Of a stretch of DNA of 64,000 nucleotides, positions 45,246 through 53,766 are shown one piece after another (position 1 is the stretch's first letter; each line of letters begins with the position of its first letter). Source of the DNA: AP-15 sp963789025 (GTDB lineage Bacteria; Pseudomonadota; Alphaproteobacteria; ATCC43930; CGMCC-115725); the NCBI GenBank assembly GCA_963789025.1, contig CAWBIT010000003.1, positions 186,001 to 250,000 of the forward strand, given 5' to 3'. A program made the translations under genes and the position numbers. The notes below the pieces were generated by a model. That model was given only the letters and a program-made list of their open reading frames with translations. It was not told the origin of the DNA and did not search any database.

Positions 45246-45323
45246 GCTTTCGTCTCGCTCCCCCACATAGCTTATTGAACGGCGGGCGATCTTCGCTCCC
45301 GGCCAGTCCAGGAGGGCTAATAA

Positions 45324-45617
45324 GTGGCGAGACTTTCAATGCGTGCTAGACTGCTTTGCGCTGCTGGAGCCGTTGTACTGATGAACGCGATTCCAGTTGC
45401 ACATCCGGCTTCCGCACAAGGCATCAACGACATCGTTCGCAATCTCAATAACACGATGAACCCAAACGACGCTGAGCGTCGCGAGGATCAGGCCCGTCGC
45501 GAGCATCAGGTCCGCCGTCGAGACGGTCGGTCGGAGGAGGGACAGTACCGGCACGGGGATCGCCCGACGTCCGAATCTCGTGAATATAACCGGAACGGTG
45601 GCGATCGAGGGGATTAG
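45324..45617 (+). CDS. Small secreted charged protein (97 aa)
   Basis: The GTG start (CAGGAGGGCTAATAA before it) opens a signal peptide (LLCAAGAVVLMNAIPVAHPA-SAQ). The mature part is GINDIVRNLNNTMNPNDAER and then highly charged Arg/Glu/Asp-rich sequence, probably disordered in the periplasm. Function unknown. Confidence 0.65.
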   Translation: MARLSMRARLLCAAGAVVLMNAIPVAHPASAQGINDIVRNLNNTMNPNDAERREDQARREHQVRRRDGRSEEGQYRHGDRPTSESREYNRNGGDRGD

Positions 45618-45689
45618 GGTGACCGCGGCAACAATGGTCAGCGTTGATAGCCTGACCTCGGCTCCGTGGGCCTCGAATGAAAAAGTTAA

Positions 45690-45830
45690 TGCCTGTAAAC
45701 AAGAACAGGAGGGTCGGAACGCGGGCCGGTTCACGAATGGCCATTCCGGCAATCCGGGAGGGCCAGCTGCCGAGCGCGCAACCATGACACGTGCCGTGCG
45801 TGGTACGCCGCCGCTCGCAGCACCCGCCGC
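45690..45830 (+). pseudogene. DUF5681-like fragment
   Basis: One frame contains NAGRFTNGHSGNPGGPAAER, like the GRFQKGQSGNPGGRP motif that begins DUF5681 phage/mobile-element proteins. No start of its own or continuation of the domain is seen, and the ~360 bp between the flanking genes hold nothing else supported. Confidence 0.35.
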
Positions 45831-45884
45831 CCGGTCAAAAACAGCGTCGCCGATCTGCAACAATCGAGCCCGGGGCGTCGTATG

Positions 45885-45904
45885 AGTAGTTTCCGAATCT
45901 ACCG
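45885..45904 (+). promoter_or_regulatory. Repeated motif, copy 6
   Basis: AGTAGTTTCCGAATCTACCG stands 77 bp before the gene at 45981 and is the best consensus copy. Confidence 0.5.
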
Positions 45905-45948
45905 TCGCCGGCTCACCGCGCGCTATGTTTCCGCGCTTGATCTGAACT

Positions 45949-45963
45949 AGGAGAAATTCTCCT
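45949..45963 (+). promoter_or_regulatory. Small hairpin in a leader
   Basis: AGGAGAA-A-TTCTCCT is a perfect 7-bp inverted repeat ending 17 bp before the ATG at 45981. It contains an AGGAG sequence, so folding could hide a ribosome binding site, although AAGG closer to the start serves as well. Confidence 0.3.
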
Positions 45964-45980
45964 AAAGCCAAGGTGACGCA

Positions 45981-46331
45981 ATGAAGATCCATCCCGGGGT
46001 GAAACCAGCGGTATGGGGTGCAGTGGTCGGCGCTGTTGCGTTCACGGTCGTCGGGTTTTCGTCGCTTGGATGGACACTCGGCAGCACCGCGGAGAAAATG
46101 GCAAGCCAGCGCGCTGAAACCGCGGTCGTAGCGGCGCTGGCTCCGATCTGCGTCGAGAGGTTCCAGCAGCAAACCGATTCAGCGGCAAAGCTCGTCGCGT
46201 TCAACAAGGCCCCATCTTGGGACCGGCACACACTCATCGAGAAAGGCGGCTGGGCTACATTCCCTGGAACCGAGAAACCGAATTCGGCAGTTGCGAGCGC
46301 CTGCGCAGAAAAGCTCGGGAGCTCGACTTAG
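45981..46331 (+). CDS. Conserved hypothetical protein with N-terminal membrane anchor (116 aa)
   Basis: One helix (AVWGAVVGAVAFTVVGFSSL) is followed by a soluble domain: MASQRAETAVVAALAPICVE, RFQQQTDSAAKLVAFNKAPS and KGGWATFPGTEKPNSAVASA. I recall this type as widespread in Bradyrhizobium, without known function. AAGG precedes the ATG. It is likely exposed to the periplasm. Confidence 0.75.
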   Translation: MKIHPGVKPAVWGAVVGAVAFTVVGFSSLGWTLGSTAEKMASQRAETAVVAALAPICVERFQQQTDSAAKLVAFNKAPSWDRHTLIEKGGWATFPGTEKPNSAVASACAEKLGSST

Positions 46332-46408
46332 AGACCCGACCCCAGGCGGGCTACGGCGAAGGTCGGTGACTGGCGCGACCGGGGCGTCATTGAGGCAAAG
46401 AAACAAGG

Positions 46409-46750
46409 ATGCTGAGCAACACGGCGGTCCGGTCTCCTAGCCTCCGAGGGCTACCCGGACGGGATATTAGCCGCATTCCCCGAAACCGGGCAATAACCTC
46501 GGTGGTTGCCATGATGCTGGCGGCAGACCGAATTGCGGCGAATGTGTTGACTGCCACCCCGGAGTTACGTGACGCGCTCTATCGAAAATACTTGGGGATT
46601 TCGCAAGAGTGGCTCCGGTCACATAGCGCATCGGAAGCGGAGGAAGCGCAAGAGACGCTCGACTCGGTTGAACAGATGGCGCGTCGTCTGGTGGCAATGA
46701 GGCTCACTAGCGTGCGCGAGACGACTGCGCACAAGGAGCAACGAGCATGA
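46409..46750 (+). CDS. Hypothetical protein coupled to the slipin gene (up to 113 aa)
   Basis: The C-terminal part (MMLAADRIAANVLTATPELR, DALYRKYLGISQEWLRS and a charged helix EAEEAQETLDSVEQMARRLV) looks like a genuine helical protein. The first ~33 residues are doubtful, and an inner ATG near 46508 may be the start. The TGA overlaps the ATG of the slipin gene (ATGA), indicating an operon. Family unknown. Confidence 0.55.
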   Translation: MLSNTAVRSPSLRGLPGRDISRIPRNRAITSVVAMMLAADRIAANVLTATPELRDALYRKYLGISQEWLRSHSASEAEEAQETLDSVEQMARRLVAMRLTSVRETTAHKEQRA

Positions 46751-47616
46751 ACCCGATTACTCTTTTCCTGGTGATTGCCTGCGCCCTTGTAGGTCTCGCC
46801 CTCGGCAAGACGGTCGACTTCTTCTTAGCCCCACCCTTCCTTGTCGCTGCGGTCATCATCGCGCTCTCGCTCAAGATGGCCAACGCTTGGCAGAAGTTTG
46901 TCGTCCTGCGGGCGGGCAAGCTTCAAGGTGTCAAAGGGCCGGGCCTCTTCTTGATCTTCCCGATCATCGACAATGTGGTGGCGGTCATTGACGAGCGCAT
47001 CCAGACCACTGCATTCAATGCCGAGCAGGCACTGACCAAGGACACCGTGCCGGTCAACGTCGACGCAATTATTTTCTGGCACGTGCATGACGCACGTAAG
47101 GCAGCGCTGGAAATCACCGACTACCGGCAGGCTATCGACCGTGTCGCGCAGACCTCGCTCCTTGAAATGATCGGCTCTTCCATGCTTGCAGCCCTCCTGT
47201 CCGACCGGAAGGCTGCCGACGAGCACCTCCGGGGTGAGATTGGCAACAAAACCGCTGGATGGGGCGTGTCGGTAACCTCGGTCGAGATCCGCGACGTCGC
47301 TATCCCGGTGGCCCTGCAGGATGCGATGTCTCGCCAGGCCCAGGCCGAGCGCGAGAAACAGGCCCGCGTCATTCTGGGGTCGGCCGAAGCAGAGATCGCC
47401 GGGAAGTTTGTCGAGGCCGCCAAGATCTATGCCGATCATCCCGCCGCTCTGCAGCTGCGTGCCATGAACATCATCTACGAGACGACAAAGGAGCGCGGCA
47501 CCACGATTCTGATCCCGACGTCGATGGTCGACAGTATGAACCCTGCCTCAGCTCTGGTGCTCGCCGGCCAAAGGGCTCCAGGCGAGGGCGTCCCACCGCT
47601 AAAAAGCGTCGCTTGA
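46747..47616 (+). CDS. Slipin/stomatin-like SPFH-domain protein
   Basis: The 289-residue protein has two N-terminal hydrophobic segments (ITLFLVIACALVGLALG, FLVAAVIIALSL). The band-7 domain follows: GPGLFLIFPIIDNVVAVIDE, VNVDAIIFWHVHDARKAALE and GWGVSVTSVEIRDVAIPVAL. A coiled-coil helix (RQAQAEREKQARVILGSAEA) leads to the C-terminal oligomerisation part. SPFH proteins form membrane microdomain scaffolds. No NfeD partner is adjacent. Confidence 0.88.
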   Translation: MNPITLFLVIACALVGLALGKTVDFFLAPPFLVAAVIIALSLKMANAWQKFVVLRAGKLQGVKGPGLFLIFPIIDNVVAVIDERIQTTAFNAEQALTKDTVPVNVDAIIFWHVHDARKAALEITDYRQAIDRVAQTSLLEMIGSSMLAALLSDRKAADEHLRGEIGNKTAGWGVSVTSVEIRDVAIPVALQDAMSRQAQAEREKQARVILGSAEAEIAGKFVEAAKIYADHPAALQLRAMNIIYETTKERGTTILIPTSMVDSMNPASALVLAGQRAPGEGVPPLKSVA

Positions 47617-47720
47617 GAATATTTTGATGCCGACAACCGGAGGCGGTCAGAGCGGCTCCGCCTGGTGACCGAAATGCGTATCCAGGGGAGAGAACGTTCA
47701 TCGAAGGATCGAGGACACCC

Positions 47721-48158
47721 ATGACCGTACGAACGACCAGCAAGACGGTCACTTTCATGCATCCATTCAGTCTGAGCGGAGCGATCGAGGCGCACCCTGC
47801 GGGAACCTACACGGTCGAGACCGATGAAGAGCTGCTTCAGCCCGCGTCGCTTCCGGCCTACAGGCGGATTGCAACCTTGCTGCGGCTGGAGCGAAACACG
47901 GGTGCGGTCCTGACTCAGATCGTCGAAACAAACCCGGTGGAGCTCGCGGCGGCTCTGGCGAGAGACGCGCAGCCGGACGAAACAGTGCCGCAACGGGCTC
48001 ACAGCGAACCTGTCGTGTCTCGGAAAAGGGCGCGTGGCCGGACGGACTCCTTCCGTGAAGGCTGGAAAGATTGGGTCACCTTCAACGCCACTGATCTGAC
48101 TTGGATAGCCTTGGTTATCGGCGGTGTCCTATTCACCACTTTATTGATGAGAGGGTGA
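47721..48158 (+). CDS. Conserved hypothetical protein with C-terminal helix (145 aa)
   Basis: An N-terminal strand-rich part (TVTFMHPFSLSGAIEAHPAG, TYTVETDEELLQ) is followed by a basic linker and a membrane anchor (TDLTWIALVIGGVLFTTLLM). The N-terminal half has the look of a small DNA-binding-free beta domain common in rhizobia. It probably faces the cytoplasm. Function unknown. Confidence 0.7.
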   Translation: MTVRTTSKTVTFMHPFSLSGAIEAHPAGTYTVETDEELLQPASLPAYRRIATLLRLERNTGAVLTQIVETNPVELAAALARDAQPDETVPQRAHSEPVVSRKRARGRTDSFREGWKDWVTFNATDLTWIALVIGGVLFTTLLMRG

Positions 48159-48258
48159 ACCTATGTCGGACAATCGCCGTCTCCAACAATCGGCAACCAG
48201 CGCCTTTTTCGCCCGCTGGTAGGCCGACGGGGCGCCCCCGATGAAGGAGCGGGAACGG

Positions 48259-49575
48259 ATGGACGAGGCAACCGAAAAATCCGCCATGCGCAAGGTTTAT
48301 TTGCGCCTGCTGCCGTTCGCCATTCTGAGCTACTTCTTGGCTTACATCGACCGGATCAATGTGAGTTTCGCCGGGCTGACGATGCGCGGCGATCTCGATA
48401 TGTCGGCCACTGCCTTCGGGTTCGCCCTTGGCACCTTCTATTGGGGCTACTTCATCTTCGAGGTGCCGAGCAACCTGATCATGGAAAAGGTGGGCGCGCG
48501 GCTGTGGATCGCCCGCATCATGATCACTTGGGGCCTTTTGGCCGGCGCCACCGCACTGGTTACGGGGTCGACGAGCTTTGCCGCCGTGCGGTTCCTGTTG
48601 GGTGTGGCCGAAGCCGGGTTTTTCCCCGGGATCATACTGTATTTCACCTATTGGTTTCCGAGCCGCCACCATGCCCGCATTGTTTCGGGCTTTCTGATCG
48701 GATTGCCGATCGCGGTGGCTGGCGGAGCGCCGATCTCGACAGCGCTTCTGGGCCTCGACGGCTGGCTCGGCTTGCACGGCTGGCAGATCATGTATATCGC
48801 CGAGGCGGTTCCGACCCTACTGATCGGCGTCGTCACGCTGTTCCTGCTGACCGACAGGCCGGAACAAGCAAGGTTTCTTACGGCGGCAGAGAAGGCCTGG
48901 CTCGCTGCGAAGCTGGCAAGCGAGCGGAGGGCCAAGGATGCGGTGCGGACCTTCAGCCTGTGGCAAGCAATGTTCGATCCTAAGGTGCTGCTGTTGTCCT
49001 TGAACTATCTCGGCATCGTCACCGCCAGCCTGGGGATGCTGTTCTTTATCCCGCAGATCATCAAGTCCCTCGGCAATTCCAGCAACATGGATGTCGGTTG
49101 GCTAACGATGATCCCCTATATATGTGGCGGGATTGCCATGGTGGGATGGGGCCTCCTCTCTGATCGCATGAACGAGCGGCGGTGGCACTTATTGGCCGCT
49201 TGCACGGTCTCCACCGTCGGACTTGTCATTGCCGGCATGACGATGGGAACCTGGTGGGCGCTCGTCGGCATGTCGATCGCGGCGATGGGGTTCTACGGCT
49301 CCAAGGGGCCGTTCTGGGCAATGCCGCCGATGTTCCTGACCGGCACGGCGGCCGCCGGAGCCATCGCGTGGATCAACTCTCTCGGCAATCTCGGCGGCTT
49401 CTTCGGTTCCTGGTATGTCGGGCTGATGAAGGACCTGACGGGCAGCTACGCCGGCGGGTTGTACGGGCTGGCCTTGTTCGGTCTGATCTCCGCGTTCATC
49501 TCGGCGTTCTTTCTGCACATCCCAAACCCTGCCGCTTCCGTGCCGGCTTTGGGTGCGCTTGAGGCAGCGGAATAG
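48259..49575 (+). CDS. MFS transporter, anion:cation symporter (ACS) type
   Basis: The 438-residue protein has 12 helices and the ACS pattern: LLPFAILSYFLAYIDRINVS, the GYFIFEVPSNLIMEKVGARL motif, GVAEAGFFPGIILYFTYWFP and a long central loop with LTDRPEQARFLTAAEK. Members import organic acids such as tartrate, phthalate or glucarate derivatives. ATG at 48259 is preferred, with AAGGAGCGG before it; ATG at 48241 is also in frame. No catabolic genes are adjacent, so the substrate is open. Confidence 0.88.
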   Translation: MDEATEKSAMRKVYLRLLPFAILSYFLAYIDRINVSFAGLTMRGDLDMSATAFGFALGTFYWGYFIFEVPSNLIMEKVGARLWIARIMITWGLLAGATALVTGSTSFAAVRFLLGVAEAGFFPGIILYFTYWFPSRHHARIVSGFLIGLPIAVAGGAPISTALLGLDGWLGLHGWQIMYIAEAVPTLLIGVVTLFLLTDRPEQARFLTAAEKAWLAAKLASERRAKDAVRTFSLWQAMFDPKVLLLSLNYLGIVTASLGMLFFIPQIIKSLGNSSNMDVGWLTMIPYICGGIAMVGWGLLSDRMNERRWHLLAACTVSTVGLVIAGMTMGTWWALVGMSIAAMGFYGSKGPFWAMPPMFLTGTAAAGAIAWINSLGNLGGFFGSWYVGLMKDLTGSYAGGLYGLALFGLISAFISAFFLHIPNPAASVPALGALEAAE

Positions 49576-49696
49576 GAGCAATGGGCGGGCTGGTCTCATG
49601 GGACAGCCGGCATGATCGCCACACTCCGGCGTAGCCGCGCTCGCACCGCGGCATGCCCCGCGCACGGGCACAAGTCAAGCTTTTGTCAGCCTGCAC

Positions 49697-50356
49697 TCAG
49701 GTTCGTGCCAAGACTACGCCGTGCAGAATAGCTGCGTAGTGACAGCTGGCTGCGACCAGCACGAAGCTGTGCCATATTGCGTTGTGGAATGGCAGCGTCC
49801 GCCAGAGGTGAAAGGCGACGCCGATGGAATAGAGCACGCCCCCAACTCCGATCAAAATCGCCGTCAAAGCGTCCACCGAGGCAAGCATGGGTCGCATCCC
49901 CAGCAGGATCATCCAGCCCAGCGCCAGGTAGGCGACGATCGAACCTGGCTTGATACCACGTGGACAGATCAGCTTTATGGCGGCTCCGGTAATTGCTCCG
50001 GTCCAAACCGCGGCGGTCATCCCGATCGCCCAGACTCCCTGCAGTCGGCATGTCGTGAATGGGCTGTAGGTACCGGCGATCATCAGAAAGATCGCGGCAT
50101 GATCAAGCTGGCGGAGAAACCCTCGCCGGGATGCACCGGCGGCGAGGTTGTAGGCTGCCGAGCAGCCGAGCATCGTGAGAAGGCAAATGGAGTAGACGAG
50201 GCTTGCCAAGAAAATCGGCCGATCGGCAACACCCACGGCGATGCCCACCAGCATGACCGAGCCGACCACGCCGGCGAAATTGCCGATCGTATGTACGATT
50301 TGGTCTGCTGCGACCTCGCCGCCGCGATATCGCGTGAACCCAGTCGCGACCCTCAT
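49697..50356 (-). CDS. Hemolysin III (HlyIII/PAQR)-family membrane protein
   Basis: The 219-residue protein has seven helices and the family's conserved residues: IVHTIGNFAGVVGSVMLVGI (opening His), the LRQLDHAAIFLMIAGTYSPF block, and the C-terminal HLWRTLPFHNAIWHSFVLVA with SCHYAAI. These His/Asp/Ser positions form the metal site of PAQR-type hydrolase-like proteins. AGGG lies before the ATG. Confidence 0.88.
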   Translation of the reverse strand: MRVATGFTRYRGGEVAADQIVHTIGNFAGVVGSVMLVGIAVGVADRPIFLASLVYSICLLTMLGCSAAYNLAAGASRRGFLRQLDHAAIFLMIAGTYSPFTTCRLQGVWAIGMTAAVWTGAITGAAIKLICPRGIKPGSIVAYLALGWMILLGMRPMLASVDALTAILIGVGGVLYSIGVAFHLWRTLPFHNAIWHSFVLVAASCHYAAILHGVVLART

Positions 50357-50452
50357 CGCAGCCGAACCCTAATCGCGAATTCCGGCGCTTAGTAATATAA
50401 GTAGTCACGCCGGCCAGTTTGGCAGATTGCAGGTTTGCAACGGGGCGAATTC

Positions 50453-51420
50453 TTATTCCCGCTCGACGGCAGTTTTTTCCAAACAGCGCAGCACCTCCGC
50501 GACGCTCCAGGCCTGGGCGATGCAGCCGCGCGGCGTGAATGGCGGCTCGGCGTCAAAGACCTCGCTGATCGTACCAATGCCGGCTTCAGCGAGATGCGGC
50601 TCGAAGCCGTCGAGGAAATGCCGCGCGATCGCGCGATCATCGGGGTAGACTTTGAGCCAGGCATCAATGAAGGGGCCGATCAGCCAGGCCCATACCGTAC
50701 CCTGGTGATAGGCGGCATCGCGGGCACGCACATCGCCGAAATAGCGCGGCTTGTAATCGGGCTCGCCCGGCGCCAGAGAGCGCAACCCGACCGGCGTCAC
50801 CAGCTTTGCGTGCACTGCGGTAACGACCGCCTCCCAATATTCCCGGTCGAGGACCGGGTGCTCGCGCGCAATCGCGAAGATCTGGTTCGGTCGGAACGCA
50901 GCGTCGTCACCGTCCTCGCCATCTACAACGTCGTAGAGATAGCCGCCCGCCGCGTGCCAGAAGCGGCGATTGAAGGAATCGCGCAACTTGTCCGCATGGG
51001 CTGCGAACTCGTCGGCTTCCGGGTCGTGCGCTTCGCGTAGCCAATCCGCGAGCAGGCACAGCGCGTTGTACCAGAGCGCGTTGATCTCGACCGCCTTCCC
51101 GCGGCGGGGGGTCACGATCCAATCGCCGACTTTTGCATCCATCCAAGTGAGCGCGTAACCCTCCGCCCCCTGGCTCAGGAGCCCGTCACGCGGGTCGACC
51201 TTGATGCCGAAGCGGGTGCCCTCGAGATGGTGCCGTAAGATGTCCTTCAAGATCGGCAAAAGGAGTGCCAGCGTCTCCTTGTCCTGGCAATGCTCGATAT
51301 ACCGGTGCAGCGCGTGAAAGAACCACAATGTCGCATCGGCCGTGTGGTAGAGGCCCTGATTTTGTCCCTTGTTGCCGGCGAACTTCAGCGTCTCGTAGGG
51401 GACGACAACCACGCGAGTGA
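50453..51420 (-). pseudogene. Glycogen debranching enzyme C-terminal part fused to a PRC-barrel scrap
   Basis: The first residues (MVVVPYETLKFAGNK) are a piece of a PRC barrel like that at 41139. The next read QGLYHTADATLWFFHALHRY and then follow the C-terminal domain of amylo-alpha-1,6-glucosidase: GYALTWMDAKVGDWIVTPRR, GKAVEINALWYNALCLLADW, RPNQIFAIAREHPVLD and DAAYHQGTVWAWLIGPFIDA. The enzyme normally has about 700 residues; the N-terminal domain is absent here. The frame is open, so a fusion product is possible, but catalysis is doubtful without the other half. Glycogen breakdown is the ancestral pathway. Confidence 0.7.
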
Positions 51421-51431
51421 CGTATGCACAC

Positions 51432-51602
51432 TCACTTCTTTAGCGCGTCCTTAAGACCGCCGATAGCGTTCTGGACCTTGCCTTCGACCTTGTCGGCCTT
51501 GCCCTCAGCCTCCAGCTTGGCATCACCTGTCGCCTTGCCGACGGTTTCTTTGACCGAGCCCTTGATCCTTTTCGCCGCACCCGCGATCCGATCCTTATCC
51601 AT
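51432..51602 (-). CDS. CsbD-family stress protein (copy 2)
   Basis: The 56 residues (MDKDRIAGAAKRIKGSVKET... GKADKVEGKVQNAIGGLKDA) differ from copy 1 at only a few positions. The leader is shared too: both have CGGAACTTATGTCCA and GTAGGAG before the ATG. Twelve bases after the stop begins a PRC-barrel fragment, so this is the csbD-PRC pair duplicated and inverted, with the second gene mostly lost. Confidence 0.9.
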   Translation of the reverse strand: MDKDRIAGAAKRIKGSVKETVGKATGDAKLEAEGKADKVEGKVQNAIGGLKDALKK

Positions 51603-51849
51603 GACTTGATGCTCCTACCGTGGACATAAGTTCCGTGCATTGACGCAACAATAACAGCATGATGCCGGTGCGGTGCTTTGATCTGGATCAACGAGGGCGC
51701 ACGAGTGCCAATCTCTTGTCTGGGTGCGGGCATGTAGGGCAGCAACCCTGGAAGAGCGCAATTGATTTGGATCAATGTGCGTATTCTAAATTGAATAAAT
51801 GTCTCCCGTAACGACATGTCTAAGCGTCCGACCCTGTAGGGAGCCGATC

Positions 51850-52155
51850 ATGGCTTTATGCACACGTTTGCTGATCACGGCGGTGCTCGTTGCGGGCTTG
51901 GGGATAGCTCCCCCCGCGCATGCCGAGCACTGGCATGGTGGCGGGAATAACTATCATCATGGTGGCGGGAACTATCATCGGGGTGGTGGCGGCAACGCCG
52001 CTGGCGCGGCGATCATCGGCGGAATCCTCGGCCTTGGCGTCGGTGCCTCGATCGCCTCGCAAGGCTATTACGGGGCACCGCCGCCGCCGGTTTATTACGG
52101 GTCGCCGCCGGCCTATTACTACGCACCGCCGCCGCCCGTTTTTTACGGCTACTGA
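51850..52155 (+). CDS. Secreted His/Gly-rich protein with glycine zipper (101 aa)
   Basis: A signal peptide (LCTRLLITAVLVAGLGIAPP-AHA) is followed by EHWHGGGNNYHHGGGNYHRG, a glycine-zipper segment (GAAIIGGILGLGVGASIASQ) and a Pro/Tyr-rich end with repeated PPPVYYG units. AGGGAG precedes the ATG at 51850. The histidine cluster could bind metal. It is an envelope protein of unknown role. Confidence 0.7.
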   Translation: MALCTRLLITAVLVAGLGIAPPAHAEHWHGGGNNYHHGGGNYHRGGGGNAAGAAIIGGILGLGVGASIASQGYYGAPPPPVYYGSPPAYYYAPPPPVFYGY

Positions 52156-52237
52156 GCCGCTTGCCCACCGGGGCTGGCGCGGGCCACGACAACGCCCTTC
52201 CAAATCGCGGACAACGTCAGACCGAAGGAACAATTCG

Positions 52238-52762
52238 ATGAAGACAATCCGGTCGAGCCATTTCGCTTTTGCGGCCATCATCGCGCTGTTGGCGCTGCCT
52301 GCCGCGGCGCTGGCGCAACCCGCGCAGTCTCCGGCACCGGCCACCCCGCCGGCAGCCGCATCCTCGCCGACGACATCCCAGCCTGCTCCGGTCAAGACCA
52401 TGGAGGAACGGGTCGAGAACCATATCAAACAACTGCACGCGCAATTGCAGATCAGCCCGGCCGAGCAGCCGCAGTGGGATCAGTTCGCCCAGGTCATGCG
52501 CGAAAACGCCCGCGATATGGATCAGGCTTTCATGGAGCGCGCTCAGCAGTACCCGACAATGAACGCGATGCAGAACATGCAGTCCTACGAGAAGATGGCC
52601 GAAGCACACGTCCAGCATCTGCAAAAGCTGGTACCGGCCTTCGACAACCTCTACAACGCGATGCCCGAGCAGCAGAAAAAGCTGACGGACCAGGTGTTCC
52701 GGGCCAATGCGGAGCGGCACGCGGCGCAATCGCGTCATGGCACGAACGCGACAGCAAAATGA
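52238..52762 (+). CDS. Spy/CpxP-like periplasmic protein (LTXXQ type)
   Basis: The 174-residue protein has a signal peptide (FAFAAIIALLALPAAALA-QP), an Ala/Pro linker and a helical domain: MEERVENHIKQLHAQLQISP, AEQPQWDQFAQVMRENARDM and MAEAHVQHLQKLVPAFDNLY. The 'L.I.P.Q...W..F' pattern is that of LTXXQ-family proteins, periplasmic chaperone-like stress proteins. GAAGGA lies before the ATG at 52238. Confidence 0.75.
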   Translation: MKTIRSSHFAFAAIIALLALPAAALAQPAQSPAPATPPAAASSPTTSQPAPVKTMEERVENHIKQLHAQLQISPAEQPQWDQFAQVMRENARDMDQAFMERAQQYPTMNAMQNMQSYEKMAEAHVQHLQKLVPAFDNLYNAMPEQQKKLTDQVFRANAERHAAQSRHGTNATAK

Positions 52763-52959
52763 AGCCGTCGCGCGCAAGCGCACCGGCCCTGGGAGAGCGC
52801 GAGAGCGCTGACCCCTTCATTAGCTGATATCGCCGCCGCCGGCGAGCTTTTCCTTGATCTAAGTCAATTAGTGCCCGTGCTCGGCGCGGCGGCCGCCTCT
52901 TGAAGGGTCAAGCCGCCCCGGTGCACGATCATTCGCTCCCAGCCCAGAAGGCATCAAGA

Positions 52960-53655
52960 ATGCTAGTGCGCCATCGGGAACGGCATCGCATGGGTCATAT
53001 CGGCTGGCTGCGCGCGGCGGTGTTGGGCGCGAACGACGGCATCCTTTCGACCGCGAGTCTGGTGCTGGGTGTCGCGGCGGCGCATGGGACTCGCAGTAAC
53101 GTGTTGGTTGCGGGAGTCGCCGGCCTGGTCGCCGGGGCTATGTCGATGGCTGCGGGTGAGTACGTTTCTGTGCACTCACAAGCAGACACTGAACAGGCCG
53201 ACCTCGCGCGTGAGCGCGCGGAGCTCCGCGCAGACGATAAGGGCGAGCATAAGGAACTGATGGCAATCTACGTTGGTCGTGGCCTCGATCCCGCGCTCGC
53301 AGAACAGGTCGCCGACCAACTCATGGCCCATGACGCGATAGGCGCGCATGCTCGCGACGAACTCGGCATGTCCGAGACACTTAGAGCCCGTCCAATTCAG
53401 GCTGCGCTCGCGTCGGCCAGCAGCTTTGCTGTTGGAGCAGCCATGCCTCTGTTCATTACCGCCTTAGCCCCGGGGGCAAGTCTGATCATCTTCGTGTCTG
53501 GCACTTCACTGCTCTTCCTGGCACTTTTGGGTGCGTTGGCCGCACGCGCGGGCGGCGCAAGTGTTATGCCGAGCATAATACGGGTCACGTTCTGGGGTGC
53601 GCTGGCGATGGGGATAACCGCAGGCGTCGGGGTCTTGTTCGGAACCGTCGTATAA
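52960..53655 (+). CDS. VIT1/CCC1-family Fe2+/Mn2+ transporter
   Basis: The 231-residue protein has the VIT1 pattern: LRAAVLGANDGILSTASLVL, GLVAGAMSMAAGEYVSVHSQ (second conserved helix), the cytoplasmic metal-binding Glu-rich part (LARERAELRADDKGEHKELM) and three C-terminal helices. It moves iron or manganese out of the cytoplasm. ATG at 52960 is preferred because AAGG stands 8 bp before it; the frame opens at 52900. Confidence 0.88.
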   Translation: MLVRHRERHRMGHIGWLRAAVLGANDGILSTASLVLGVAAAHGTRSNVLVAGVAGLVAGAMSMAAGEYVSVHSQADTEQADLARERAELRADDKGEHKELMAIYVGRGLDPALAEQVADQLMAHDAIGAHARDELGMSETLRARPIQAALASASSFAVGAAMPLFITALAPGASLIIFVSGTSLLFLALLGALAARAGGASVMPSIIRVTFWGALAMGITAGVGVLFGTVV

Positions 53656-53766
53656 GCGCTCATGCCCAGCCGTCTCAGGCTCGACCGCTAGCGAGCGCCG
53701 TCACCGGGCGAAGCGCCCGCTGCGGCGCTGCCAACCAGCAGGTCAGACAGACCGGAGGGATTGCCC

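Noticed and set aside
48163..48222. 19-codon frame MSDNRRLQQSATSAFFARW
   Set aside because: It has a fair ribosome binding site, but it is too short and shows no recognisable features; it may be a remnant before the MFS gene.
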